Origin: JAXDBM01 sp963709485
Lineage (GTDB): Bacteria; Desulfobacterota; Syntrophia; Syntrophales; Fen-1087
Direction: 5' to 3'
Assembly: GCA_963709485.1 (NCBI GenBank)
Contig: CAVPWE010000005.1
Coordinates: 496,001-560,000 of the forward strand
Length of the DNA stretch: 64,000 bases
Below, piece after piece: positions 40,467-47,977 of the stretch (the stretch's first letter is position 1; the number at the start of each line of letters is the position of its first letter). The notes under the pieces are model-generated. The model did not search any database. It saw only the letters and a program-made list of their open reading frames with translations, and was not told where the DNA came from. The position numbers were made by a program, and so were the translations under genes.

Positions 40467-40852
40467 ATGCGCTCTTTTCACCTCGACGAGAGCATCGATA
40501 TTTCGTCGAGGAATGCCCCGTTCATTCGAGAATCCGTCGATTGGATAGTTTCACATTTCGGCCTGTCGGAAGCTTCTTCCGTCGCCGACTTCGGCTGCGG
40601 CCCAGGTCTTTACACCATGCAGCTCGCCAGGCACCACACCAGAGTAACGGGCATTGATTTTTCCGAGCGATCCATCCGGTATGCGAATTCTGTTGCCAAG
40701 GAAAGCGGTCTATCGATCAACTACGTGCATCAAAACTACGCGGATTGAAGGTAATTGACTCTTATTCCGATGTTGCAGGCAAACCATTTGATCCTCAATC
40801 AACCGAATTTGCAGTTGTGGCCGGGCTTCAAGGAGTTGCTGGAGTTATTTGA
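40467..40852 (+). pseudogene. SAM-dependent methyltransferase with large internal deletion
   Basis: From ATG 40467 the frame encodes an N-terminal methyltransferase piece (SSVADFGCGPGLYTMQLARH, VTGIDFSERSIRYANSVAKE) and stops at 40748. In another frame directly after, LKVIDSYSDVAGKPFDPQST EFAVVA is the typical C-terminus of the same family. So about 130 residues of the middle are missing, with the junction near 40744. The gene is dead. It marks the last recognisable cassette-type gene before the transition zone. Confidence 0.78.
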
Positions 40853-41002
40853 TGGGCAAAAGGAATCCTGATGCCGTAAGGTTGATCTTCCGCCGGTTGC
40901 AGATTGGACCGGTCAAGAGAAGCCCCAAACCGAAGAAGTCGGCCTGACCGGCCATTCAACTTCTGACAGGGCAAATCAACTTGCATGGAGGGTTCATACC
41001 CA

Positions 41003-41542
41003 ATGAGTCTACTGGATCGCTTTCGGAAAGGTCCCGCGACGCCGTCGGTAACCCGGCAAAAAATACAGGACAGGCCGGGGCCGATGACGGCCCTCGAGTC
41101 CTGGGTGATTGTAAAACCGATTGCCATGCAGCTCGATGCGGGAGCCCGGCTCACGCTTATTACGAGCGGGCTTGATATCACTCCGCAGGGACGTTCCTTT
41201 TCATGGGAATATCTGTTCCTCCTACCAGGCATGGGCGCGCGGGCCCTGTTCACGCTGTCCCCGCCGGAGGACGCGGACGATATTGACAGCGCGCCGATTT
41301 TTCTCACCCTGCGCATCAACCCGGCATCCGCGAGTGATCTGAAAAGCAGCGCCGCTCTGCCGGAACCGTTCCGGGATTCGCCGGATGTCGTTGCAGAGCT
41401 TTCGGCGGCGGGCGTGGACTTCGTGGCCGGACCGACGGACATGAAGCTGGAGAGCCGGCTTCTGCCATCCGGAGATGCCGTCTGGGTGACCTACTATTGG
41501 GACGAAGAGCGGATGGCAAGATTCGCCGTGATTTTAAGATGA
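41003..41542 (+). CDS. Hypothetical protein
   Basis: A 179-residue soluble protein I do not recognise, from ATG 41003 (weak GGAGGG 15 bases before). It is GC-rich like the backbone. Features: SLLDRFRKGPATPSVTR at the start, a hydrophobic LTLITSGLDITPQGRSFSWE patch, FLLPGMGARALFTLSPPEDA, then alternating acid-rich and Ala-rich stretches and a final VWVTYYWDEERMARFAVIL. The stop overlaps the next short frame by 4 bases (ATGA), suggesting coupling. Confidence 0.6.
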   Translation: MSLLDRFRKGPATPSVTRQKIQDRPGPMTALESWVIVKPIAMQLDAGARLTLITSGLDITPQGRSFSWEYLFLLPGMGARALFTLSPPEDADDIDSAPIFLTLRINPASASDLKSSAALPEPFRDSPDVVAELSAAGVDFVAGPTDMKLESRLLPSGDAVWVTYYWDEERMARFAVILR

Positions 41543-41766
41543 TTCAGGATTTCGCGGGCGAACTGCTGGACGGAAAACAAGGACAGCTCATGCAGCAGGT
41601 CTGGGATTTCGCCAAAGTCCAGCTGCGGCAACGAAACCGCGGCAGGAATACGGTTCCGAGCAGCCCGACCTGGCAGTATGGCAAATTCTACTTTCATTGC
41701 ACATTCACTCGCGGCACTGCTCCGCGTTATCCGCAATTTACTTTACTGGCAGAGCAGCCGCGATAA
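41539..41766 (+). CDS. Small hypothetical protein, possibly truncated
   Basis: A 75-residue frame starting at an ATG that overlaps the stop of the upstream gene (ATGA). The sequence IQDFAGELLDGKQGQLMQQV, WDFAKVQLRQRNRG is helical; the last 30 residues (YGKFYFHCTFTRGTAPRYPQ) look like random or foreign DNA. It may be a true coupled gene or the remainder of a longer one. No family recognised. Confidence 0.4.
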   Translation: MIQDFAGELLDGKQGQLMQQVWDFAKVQLRQRNRGRNTVPSSPTWQYGKFYFHCTFTRGTAPRYPQFTLLAEQPR

Positions 41767-41839
41767 ATCGGCCGACCCATGCCGCTGATCGCCTGCCGAT
41801 TCGGCCGGATATCATCCACCGGAAACGGTGAACGTTTCC

Positions 41840-41947
41840 GTGCCGGGCCCGGACATGCGAACCTGTGCGGGACATCACGCCGATCAGCATATCATCGAAA
41901 TGATACTGGAAAACGCTTCTTTCGTTCGCGCGCCGAAGGGTGTATAA
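41840..41947 (+). pseudogene. Fragment of the phage-type protein family seen at 39258
   Basis: About 32 codons ending at a stop at 41947 read RTCAGHHADQHIIEMILENA. This matches the conserved KCARYHCDQHVVKMILES segment of the protein at 39258 in spacing and residues. The rest of the gene is gone. It shows that this stretch, although lacking clear attC sites, contains the same kind of gene as the array. Confidence 0.55.
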
Positions 41948-41963
41948 GAAACCAAAGGGAGAA

Positions 41964-42437
41964 ATGATGTTGAAAAAACGAGCAGGCATCCTATCGGTCG
42001 TGATCCTTCTTCTCATCAGCCTGAGCGGGGTTGCCGGGGCTCAAACGGCATCCTGTGAAAACGTCGTTGCCGCCGTCTGCGCCGGGCTCCCGTCGGGGAT
42101 CGACCAGCCGGAACTGGTCGAGGCGCTCCGCGATTTGAACCACACAAACAACAAAAGACTGCCGCCCAAATTTGTAACCAAGCGCGAGGCCCGGCAAAGG
42201 GGATGGAAACCCGGCAAAAACCTTTGGTCCATTGACAGACTCAGGGGGGCAAGCATCGGCGGCGATCCGTTCAGGAACCTCGAGGGCCGTCTTCCCGAGG
42301 GCAAATGGCGGGAGGCGGACCTGGACTACAAGGGCGGGCGCCGGGGCGGCAAACGCCTTGTCTTTTCGCGGGACGGCCGGCGCTTCGTGACCGTGGACCA
42401 TTACAACACTTTTGTGGAGATACCGCCATGCCGATAA
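41964..42437 (+). CDS. Secreted barnase-like guanyl-specific ribonuclease
   Basis: A 157-residue protein with a signal peptide (KKRAGILSVVILLLISLSGV, cleavage near AGAQT). The mature domain follows barnase closely: LPPKFVTKREARQRGWKPGK, ASIGGDPFRNLEGRLPEGKW, READLDYKGGRRGGKRLVFS and TVDHYNTFVEI. The catalytic Glu (READ), Arg (KRLVFS) and His (DHY) are all present, so it should be an active RNase that kills by degrading RNA. AAAGGGAG precedes the ATG. It overlaps the next gene, a barstar-like inhibitor, by 10 bases. It could serve in competition between cells. Confidence 0.93.
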   Translation: MMLKKRAGILSVVILLLISLSGVAGAQTASCENVVAAVCAGLPSGIDQPELVEALRDLNHTNNKRLPPKFVTKREARQRGWKPGKNLWSIDRLRGASIGGDPFRNLEGRLPEGKWREADLDYKGGRRGGKRLVFSRDGRRFVTVDHYNTFVEIPPCR

Positions 42438-42709
42438 AACGCTGCAATTTGAACGGCAAAACGACACATTCGCTCGACGATCTCTACGATCAGCTTTCGA
42501 TCTCGCTTTCGCTGCCGAAGCACTTCGGCCGGAACCTCGATGCGCTTTGGGATGTCCTTTCCACGGACGTTGAAGGCCCGTTCGAGATCGTCTGGAAGCA
42601 TGCCGCGGATTCGAAAAAACTCATGGGCAGGGACTACGACCGGACCGTCAAACTGTTGAAGAGCCTGCAAAAAGAGCGGGATGACTTCAAACTGAAGATC
42701 GAGAAGTAG
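42428..42709 (+). CDS. Barstar-like ribonuclease inhibitor
   Basis: A 93-residue protein beginning inside the end of the RNase gene. LDDLYDQLSISLSLPKHFGR then NLDALWDVLSTDVEGPFEIV is the barstar core; the Asp of ALWD matches the inhibitory position of barstar Asp39 and the Tyr/Phe region before it is conserved. It has no signal peptide, so it stays in the cytoplasm and protects the producer before the RNase is exported. The overlap ensures balanced synthesis. This is a complete barnase-barstar pair. Confidence 0.9.
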   Translation: MPIKRCNLNGKTTHSLDDLYDQLSISLSLPKHFGRNLDALWDVLSTDVEGPFEIVWKHAADSKKLMGRDYDRTVKLLKSLQKERDDFKLKIEK

Positions 42710-42792
42710 CGGGGCACCGCCCCACCTCGATCATCCGTTCGAGGGGGACATGGAAACCCGTCGCACAAGCAAGCAGGGGCACGCAGAGGAAT

Positions 42793-43113
42793 ATGGACTG
42801 GATCATACTTGTTCTCGCCGGGCTTTTCGAGGTCGGCTGGGCCATCGGGCTGAAATACACGGAAGGCTTCACCCGCTTGTGGCCGACCGTCTGGACCGTT
42901 CTGGCGATGTTGGTCAGCCTCTGGCTTCTTGGCATCGCCATGAAATCGCTCCCGATCGGGACCGCCTACAGCGTCTGGGTCGGGGTCGGCGCCGCCGGGA
43001 CCGTGATTCTCGGGATCGCGCTCTTCAACGAGCCGGCGAACGCCTTCCGGCTCATCAGCGTGGGGCTCATCATCGCCGGCATCGTCGGCCTGCGGCTCGC
43101 GACACCAACATAG
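42793..43113 (+). CDS. sugE: SMR-family exporter of the SugE/Gdx type
   Basis: A 106-residue small multidrug resistance protein with four membrane helices. WIILVLAGLFEVGWAIGLKY contains the essential Glu of the first helix with the G-L-F-E-V-x-W motif of SugE; GTAYSVWVGVGAAGTVILGI and a later FNEPANAF complete the family. Gdx/SugE proteins export guanidinium and some quaternary ammonium compounds against protons. AGAGGAAT lies before the ATG. I see no guanidine riboswitch in the 83 bases upstream. It sits apart from the backbone operons, in the transition zone. Confidence 0.92.
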   Translation: MDWIILVLAGLFEVGWAIGLKYTEGFTRLWPTVWTVLAMLVSLWLLGIAMKSLPIGTAYSVWVGVGAAGTVILGIALFNEPANAFRLISVGLIIAGIVGLRLATPT

Positions 43114-43227
43114 CCGCTCGAGGACACCCCTTTCGGGCTCAAGGCCGGCGAGAAGATCGAATTGAAGGGCTCGACGGAATTTCTGTTCAAGGACGGGCTG
43201 ATCTGCTCCATTGTGGACCGAAGCTGA
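43111..43227 (+). pseudogene. C-terminal fragment of a SnoaL-like protein
   Basis: Right after the sugE stop, in the same frame, about 37 codons read EDTPFGLKAGEKIELKGSTE FLFKDGLICSIVDRS and stop at 43227. The ending (F-x-F-K-D-G-L-I-x-x-I-V-D-x-S) is the terminal strand of SnoaL/NTF2 proteins, as at 28864. No start and no N-terminal part remain, so this is a remnant. Confidence 0.5.
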
Positions 43228-43240
43228 CCGCTTGGCCGGC

Positions 43241-43299
43241 CCTTAACCGCATCACCACCGCTTTATCGCTTTGACATTCCCGGCCGGAATCGGTTATAA
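43241..43299 (+). promoter_or_regulatory. Promoter of the kdn operon, over a possible attC remnant
   Basis: Perfect TTGACA (43271-43276), 17 bases, TTATAA (43294-43299), 28 bases before the kdnB start. CCTTAACCGCATCACCACCG at 43241 and GTTATAA at 43293 also give the length and ends of an attC, but pairing of the arms is poor. Confidence 0.65.
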
Positions 43300-43326
43300 G
43301 CAGGCAAAAATTTCAAGGGAGCGATC

Positions 43327-44484
43327 ATGATAAAACCTTTCTCCTTTACCGGCGCCAGGAAGATTGTCTTCGGAACCGGTTCCTTCGCGAAGCTGGCCGA
43401 CCACATCCAGGCATTGAAAGGCCGCCGTCCTCTGGTTGTGCTGGACAAAAATCTGGCCGCAGCCGGATTTCGGGAAAAAGTGGCCGGCGTTCTCGGGCAA
43501 GGCGGCCTGAAGATCAGCTTCTTTGACAAAGCCGAGCCGGAGCCGAAGCTGGAGCTTGCCGACGAGGGCGCCAGGATCGCCCTGAAGGGCAAGTGCGACC
43601 TCGTGGTGGGCATCGGCGGGGGCAGCGCCATGGACCTGGCCAAGGCGGTGGCCGCCGTGGCGGGGAATCAGGGCGATGCCGTGGATTACCTCGGCCTGAA
43701 CAAGGTGCCCGGGCCCGGTCTGCCCACGATCATGATCCCCACGACGGCGGGGACCGGCAGCGAAGTAACCTTCACGGCCGTGTTCGTCCGTCAGAACCTG
43801 AAAAAAAAGGAGGGGATGAACAGCCCCTATCTTTATCCCGACGTCGCCCTGCTGGACCCGGAATTGACCCTGACGCTGCCGCCGGAACCGACGGCCACCA
43901 CGGGCCTGGACGCCCTCTGTCACGCCGTTGAATCCTACACCTCCGTCAATGCCTCCCCCATGAGCGCGATGCTCTCGCTGGAGGCGATCCGGCTGATCTC
44001 GGAGAACCTGAGGACCTGCGTCCACAACGGCAGCGATCTGGAGGCCCGCGAACAGATGCTGCTCGGCAGCCTCTATGCCGGGCTGGGACTGGCCAATGCC
44101 GGCGTCACCGCCGTTCATTCCCTGTCCTACCCCCTGGGCGGCCAGTACGGGGTGCCCCACGGATTGGCCAACACGATCCTGCTCCCCCATGTCATGGCTT
44201 TCAACCTGCCCGGCAATCCTGAAAAATTTGCCGTCATCGCCGACGTGATGGGAGAGGTGACCGATGACCTTCCCCTGCGGGAGGCGGCCTGGCTGTCCGT
44301 GGAAGCCGTGAGGACATTGATTGAGGACTGCGGCATTTACACCACCCTGGAAGTCCTCGACATTCCCAGGGATACTTTCCCCGCATTGGCGAAAGTTGCC
44401 ATGACGGTGGCCAGGCCCCTGGAGAACAATCCCCGGAAACTGACCCTTGACGACGCGGTGGAAATATACGAGGAAGCGTATTGA
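43327..44484 (+). CDS. kdnB: Iron-containing alcohol dehydrogenase, KdnB-like (Kdo 8-oxidation)
   Basis: A 385-residue group III dehydrogenase: KIVFGTGSFAKLADHIQAL, the NAD-binding GIGGGSAMDLAKAVA, TIMIPTTAGTGSEVT, and metal ligands in TATTGLDALCHAVESYTS and PLGGQYGVPHGLANTILLPH. Together with the adjacent aminotransferase it fits KdnB, which oxidises C8 of Kdo to an aldehyde in the synthesis of 8-amino-8-deoxy-Kdo. This naming rests on the operon context (kdnA, hldD, kdsB follow) as much as on sequence. The ATG has AAGGGAG upstream. It has its own promoter. Confidence 0.85.
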   Translation: MIKPFSFTGARKIVFGTGSFAKLADHIQALKGRRPLVVLDKNLAAAGFREKVAGVLGQGGLKISFFDKAEPEPKLELADEGARIALKGKCDLVVGIGGGSAMDLAKAVAAVAGNQGDAVDYLGLNKVPGPGLPTIMIPTTAGTGSEVTFTAVFVRQNLKKKEGMNSPYLYPDVALLDPELTLTLPPEPTATTGLDALCHAVESYTSVNASPMSAMLSLEAIRLISENLRTCVHNGSDLEAREQMLLGSLYAGLGLANAGVTAVHSLSYPLGGQYGVPHGLANTILLPHVMAFNLPGNPEKFAVIADVMGEVTDDLPLREAAWLSVEAVRTLIEDCGIYTTLEVLDIPRDTFPALAKVAMTVARPLENNPRKLTLDDAVEIYEEAY

Positions 44485-44531
44485 TGAAACCATCCTCCTT
44501 GTGAACGGGGGATCTAAATGGAGGCAACGGA

Positions 44532-45749
44532 ATGGCGGGTGCGGAACTGATCGGCAGGGAAGAGATGAAGGAAGTGATGGATGTCCTGGAGACGGGCGTC
44601 CTGATGCGATATGGCTTCGACAAGGAACGGAAGGGGATTTTCAAGGTCAGGCAGTTCGAAGAGGAGTTCGCGAAATACTGCGGGGCCCGTTACGCCCTGG
44701 GCGTCACGTCCGGTTCGTCGGCGCTGAAAGTCGCCCTGACGGCGATGGACATCTGTCCCGGCGACGAGGTGATCGTCCCGGCCTTCACGTTCCTGGCAAC
44801 CTACGAGGCCGTCCTGGAGGTGGGGGCCATTCCGGTCATGGCCGACATCGACGAGACGCTGAACCTCGACCCGGCCTCCATCGAGAAAAGAATCACGCCC
44901 TATACCAAGGCGATCATTCCCGTGCACATGTGCGGCTCCGGGGCCCATATCGACAAGATCATGGACTTGGCCCGGGTCTACCAGCTCATGGTCCTGGAGG
45001 ACAACGCCCAGGGATGCGGTGGCAGCCTCCGGGGTAAAAAGCTGGGTACATTCGGCGACATGGGGATTTTCAGTTTCGATTACTACAAAACGCTGACTAC
45101 CGGCGAAGGCGGGATGGTCGTGTCGGACAGCAAGCGCCTGTCCGACCGGGCTGAATGGTATCACGACCACGGACACGACCACAACCCCGGCGTCAGCCGC
45201 GCCATGGAAGGCCGGACCATCCTCGGCTTCAATTACCGGATGAACGAACTCCAGGGCGCCCTCGGGCTTGCCCAGCTCCGGAAGCTCGACTGGCTGATCG
45301 GAGAGCAGAAGAAAAACAAGCAGGCCATCAAGAGCATGCTGAGCGCCGTCCCGGGCGTCAAATTCCGGGATTTGCCCGACCCCGAGGGCGATACGGCCAC
45401 CTTCCTGGCCTTCAATTTCCCCGATCATGTGAAGGCGGAGCGCTTTCAGAAGGCCCTCGGCGAGAACGGCGTCGACACGGTCTGCTTCAAAAAGAACCTC
45501 TGGCACTACGTCCCCAACTGGGAGCACTTCCAGGCCTGGTGCACGGCGAACTCCCAGCGATTCCCCTTCACCAACCCGATGTACCGGGGAAAGATCGATT
45601 ATGGGCGCAACCTGATCCCCCAGGCCGAGGACATCCTCGGGCGGACGCTGGTCATGGGGATCTCCGTGAACATGCCGGAGGAGAGAATGGCCGCCATTCG
45701 AGCGGCAATTGAACAGGCCGCCGCGGAAACTTCAGGAGGAAGAACATGA
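44532..45749 (+). CDS. kdnA: PLP aminotransferase of the DegT/DnrJ family, KdnA-like
   Basis: A 405-residue sugar aminotransferase: TSGSSALKVALTAMDICPGD, EVIVPAFTFLATYEAVLEVG, and VLEDNAQGCGGSLRGKKLGT with the PLP-contact residues; the lysine that binds PLP is in FSFDYYKTLTTGEGGMVV. FNYRMNELQGALGLAQL is the family's late motif. KdnA transfers an amino group from glutamate to 8-oxo-Kdo to make Kdo8N, a sugar whose LPS resists polymyxin in Shewanella. GGAGG... lies 14 bases before the ATG, and the stop overlaps hldD by 4 bases. Confidence 0.87.
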   Translation: MAGAELIGREEMKEVMDVLETGVLMRYGFDKERKGIFKVRQFEEEFAKYCGARYALGVTSGSSALKVALTAMDICPGDEVIVPAFTFLATYEAVLEVGAIPVMADIDETLNLDPASIEKRITPYTKAIIPVHMCGSGAHIDKIMDLARVYQLMVLEDNAQGCGGSLRGKKLGTFGDMGIFSFDYYKTLTTGEGGMVVSDSKRLSDRAEWYHDHGHDHNPGVSRAMEGRTILGFNYRMNELQGALGLAQLRKLDWLIGEQKKNKQAIKSMLSAVPGVKFRDLPDPEGDTATFLAFNFPDHVKAERFQKALGENGVDTVCFKKNLWHYVPNWEHFQAWCTANSQRFPFTNPMYRGKIDYGRNLIPQAEDILGRTLVMGISVNMPEERMAAIRAAIEQAAAETSGGRT

Positions 45750-46717
45750 TCGTCGTCACCGGCGGGGCCGGATTCATCGGCAGCGCCTTTGTCTGGAAGC
45801 TGAATCAGGAAGGCATCGACGACATCGTCATCGTGGACCGGCTGGGCGCGTCGGAGAAATGGAAGAATCTCGTCGGCCTGCGCTTCATCGAGTACATCAA
45901 GAAGGATGATTTCCTTCAGATGATCTATGCCGATCAGGTCCCCTTCAAGGCCCGGGCGGTGATCCACATGGGGGCCTGCTCGTCCACCACGGAGCGGGAC
46001 GCCGACTACCTGTGGATGAACAACTACCTCTACACCTGCCGGCTGGCCGACTGGGCCATGCGGAACCAGGTTCGTTTCATCTACGCCAGCTCGGCCGCCA
46101 CCTACGGAGACGGAACAAAGGGCTTCTCCGACGACGATGCGCTCATCCCCGGCCTGCGACCGATCAACATGTATGGCTACTCCAAGCAGGTCTTCGATCT
46201 GTGGGTGCTCAAGCAGCAGGCGGGAAAAAAGATCGCCGGCATCAAGTTCTTCAATGTCTTCGGCCCCAACGAGTACCACAAGGGCGACATGGCCAGCGTG
46301 ATCTTCAAGGCATTCAACCAGATCCGGAAAACGGGCAGGGTCCGCCTTTTCAAATCAGACCGCAAGGAATACGGCGACGGCGAGCAGGTCCGCGATTTTG
46401 TTTACGTGAAGGACTGCGTGGACGTTCTGTGGTGGCTGCTGGAGCATATTGAAGTGAATGGCATCTTCAACCTGGGTACGGGAAAAGCCAGAACCTGGAA
46501 CGATCTGGTTCAGGCCGTTTTTGCGGCGATGGGCATGAAGTCCGACGTGGAATACATCGACATGCCGCCGGGCCTGTCCGAACAGTACCAGTACTTTACG
46601 GAGGCAAAAATGGACAAGCTCCGGGCGACAGGGTGCCCCCTCTCCTTCCGTTCCCTCGAAGAGGCCGTGCACGATTACGTCGTCCATTACCTGCAAAAAC
46701 CCGACCCGCACCTATGA
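45746..46717 (+). CDS. hldD: ADP-L-glycero-D-manno-heptose 6-epimerase
   Basis: A 323-residue extended short-chain dehydrogenase. GGAGFIGSAFVWKLNQEGID is the NADP-binding loop; HMGACSSTTERDADYLWMNN, YASSAATYGDG and the catalytic YGYSKQVFDLWVL are the markers of the HldD (RfaD/GmhD) group, with FNVFGPNEYHKGDMASV giving the heptose-specific loop. It makes the ADP-L,D-heptose used in LPS inner core. It overlaps kdnA and kdsB by 4 bases each, so the locus is one operon for Kdo/heptose supply. Confidence 0.95.
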   Translation: MIVVTGGAGFIGSAFVWKLNQEGIDDIVIVDRLGASEKWKNLVGLRFIEYIKKDDFLQMIYADQVPFKARAVIHMGACSSTTERDADYLWMNNYLYTCRLADWAMRNQVRFIYASSAATYGDGTKGFSDDDALIPGLRPINMYGYSKQVFDLWVLKQQAGKKIAGIKFFNVFGPNEYHKGDMASVIFKAFNQIRKTGRVRLFKSDRKEYGDGEQVRDFVYVKDCVDVLWWLLEHIEVNGIFNLGTGKARTWNDLVQAVFAAMGMKSDVEYIDMPPGLSEQYQYFTEAKMDKLRATGCPLSFRSLEEAVHDYVVHYLQKPDPHL

Positions 46718-47454
46718 ACGTCGTCTGCATCATTCCGGCCCGCTACGAATCGACGCGCTTTGAGGGCAAACCCCTGGCGGACCTCTGCGGCAGGCCAATG
46801 ATCCAGCATGTCTGCGAAAGGGTTTCGAAGGCCGGTTCCGTCTCCTACGCCGCGGTCGCCACCGATGACGACCGCATTTACAGGGCCGTCCTGAAGTTCG
46901 GCGGCAGGGCCATCATGACCTCCCCGGATCACAAATCGGGAACGGACCGAATTGCCGAGGCCGTCACCGGCCTGAACCTGGGTCCGGACGATGTCGTGGT
47001 GAATATCCAGGGGGACCAGCCGCTCTTTGAACCGGTCCAGATCGACGAGGTCGTCCGGCCGCTCCTGGACGATCCGGCCATCGTCATGTCCACGCTGATC
47101 TACAGGATCCGGCGGGCTGAGGAAATCACCCATCCGAACGCCGTCAAGGTGGTTTTCGACAAGGACGGCTTCGCGATCTATTTCTCCCGGGCAACCATTC
47201 CCTATGCGCGTGACCCGGGACAGACGGCGAATTACTACAAACATCACGGGATTTACGCCTACCGGCGTTCGTTCCTTGAAACCTTCACCCGCCTGCCGCA
47301 GGGCGCTTTGGAGCGCCTGGAGGCGCTGGAGCAGCTTCGGGCCATCGAGAACGGCTATAGGATCAAGGTGGTTGAAACCGCTTACGATTCCGTGGAAGTG
47401 GACACCTGCGAAGAACTGGCCCGGGTGGCCCGGATCATCAAGGGGCGGGAGTGA
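46714..47454 (+). CDS. kdsB: CMP-Kdo synthetase (probably CMP-Kdo8N synthetase)
   Basis: A 246-residue cytidylyltransferase: VVCIIPARYESTRFEGKPLA (nucleotide loop), MIQHVCERVSKAGSV, AIMTSPDHKSGTDRIAEAVT, VVNIQGDQPLFEP (metal-binding Asp) and YYKHHGIYAYRRSFLETFTR. I start at ATG 46714, which overlaps the hldD stop; the longer frame to 46633 lies in hldD. Because kdnA and kdnB precede it, the natural substrate may be 8-amino-Kdo, as shown for the Shewanella enzyme. A small GC hairpin follows at 47513. Confidence 0.93.
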   Translation: MNVVCIIPARYESTRFEGKPLADLCGRPMIQHVCERVSKAGSVSYAAVATDDDRIYRAVLKFGGRAIMTSPDHKSGTDRIAEAVTGLNLGPDDVVVNIQGDQPLFEPVQIDEVVRPLLDDPAIVMSTLIYRIRRAEEITHPNAVKVVFDKDGFAIYFSRATIPYARDPGQTANYYKHHGIYAYRRSFLETFTRLPQGALERLEALEQLRAIENGYRIKVVETAYDSVEVDTCEELARVARIIKGRE

Positions 47455-47548
47455 GGCTTCGGATTGGTTGACATCAAAAAAGGGTTCCAGTTGCTTTCAA
47501 AGGAATCACCATACCGCCGCGCCTTCAGCGGCGATTGAACGGGTCTTC

Positions 47549-47977
47549 TTATCCTGACTTTCCCTTGAACAGCAACTCCAGGACTTTCCGCTCGCCCGGT
47601 TCATCCGTTTTTTTCTCCGCCGGTTCAACCTGATCGGTCTGCTCCATCTGATCCATGTAAGAGGTCCCGTTAAAGACAGCACCCTCCGTCACAGACAGGC
47701 GGTGCGTGAAGATGTCTCCGCGAACCCGGCCGGTCGCCCGGAGTTCCACCCTTTCCTTGCCCTTCAGTTGCCCCTCCACCATCCCGCCGATGATGATGTT
47801 GTTGGCGGCAATGTCCCCCCGGACGCAGGCTTTATCCCCGAGGATGACTTTTTCCCCCTTCACATGGCCGATGATCGTGCCGTCCACGATGATGGTGCCC
47901 AGGGCTTCCACATCACCGGTAATCTTTGAGCTTTCGCCAAGAATCAGCCTCAGCCGGTCTGATTTTCTGTTAAACAT
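47549..47977 (-). CDS. Bactofilin (polymer-forming cytoskeletal protein)
   Basis: A 142-residue bactofilin: ILGESSKITGDVEALGTIIV, DGTIIGHVKGEKVILGDKAC, VRGDIAANNIIIGGMVEGQL and ATGRVRGDIFTHRLSVTEGA form the regular right-handed beta-helix repeats. The short basic N-terminus and acidic C-terminus (EQTDQVEPAEKKTDEPGER) flank the core. Bactofilins form membrane-associated polymers that position cell-wall enzymes. It is directly coupled to an M23 peptidase (TGATG overlap), a frequent pairing in helical or stalked cells, so the two likely work on local cell-wall shape. Confidence 0.93.
   Translation of the reverse strand: MFNRKSDRLRLILGESSKITGDVEALGTIIVDGTIIGHVKGEKVILGDKACVRGDIAANNIIIGGMVEGQLKGKERVELRATGRVRGDIFTHRLSVTEGAVFNGTSYMDQMEQTDQVEPAEKKTDEPGERKVLELLFKGKSG

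Larger units (their letters stand above)
12053..40852. mobile_element. Sedentary chromosomal integron: intI, attI region and ~27 kb cassette array
   Basis: The span holds intI on the minus strand and, starting at a GTTCGGC core at 13551, a series of mostly + strand genes. Each is followed by an imperfect inverted repeat that opens with a YAAC/GAAC half-site and closes with a GTTRRRY-like core. About 29 such sites are placed individually below. Genes between them differ widely in base composition and function, most lack promoters and many end inside the next attC. These are the hallmarks of integron cassettes. The distal end is uncertain: the last clear attC ends at 39892 and recognisable cassette-type genes continue to about 40852, with remnants to 43.3 kb. 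Confidence 0.92.

Noticed and set aside
42710..42792. Guanidine riboswitch before sugE
   Set aside because: The 83 bases hold a small GGGGC/GCCCC-type hairpin but none of the paired ACGR-loop or ykkC-like features I would expect.
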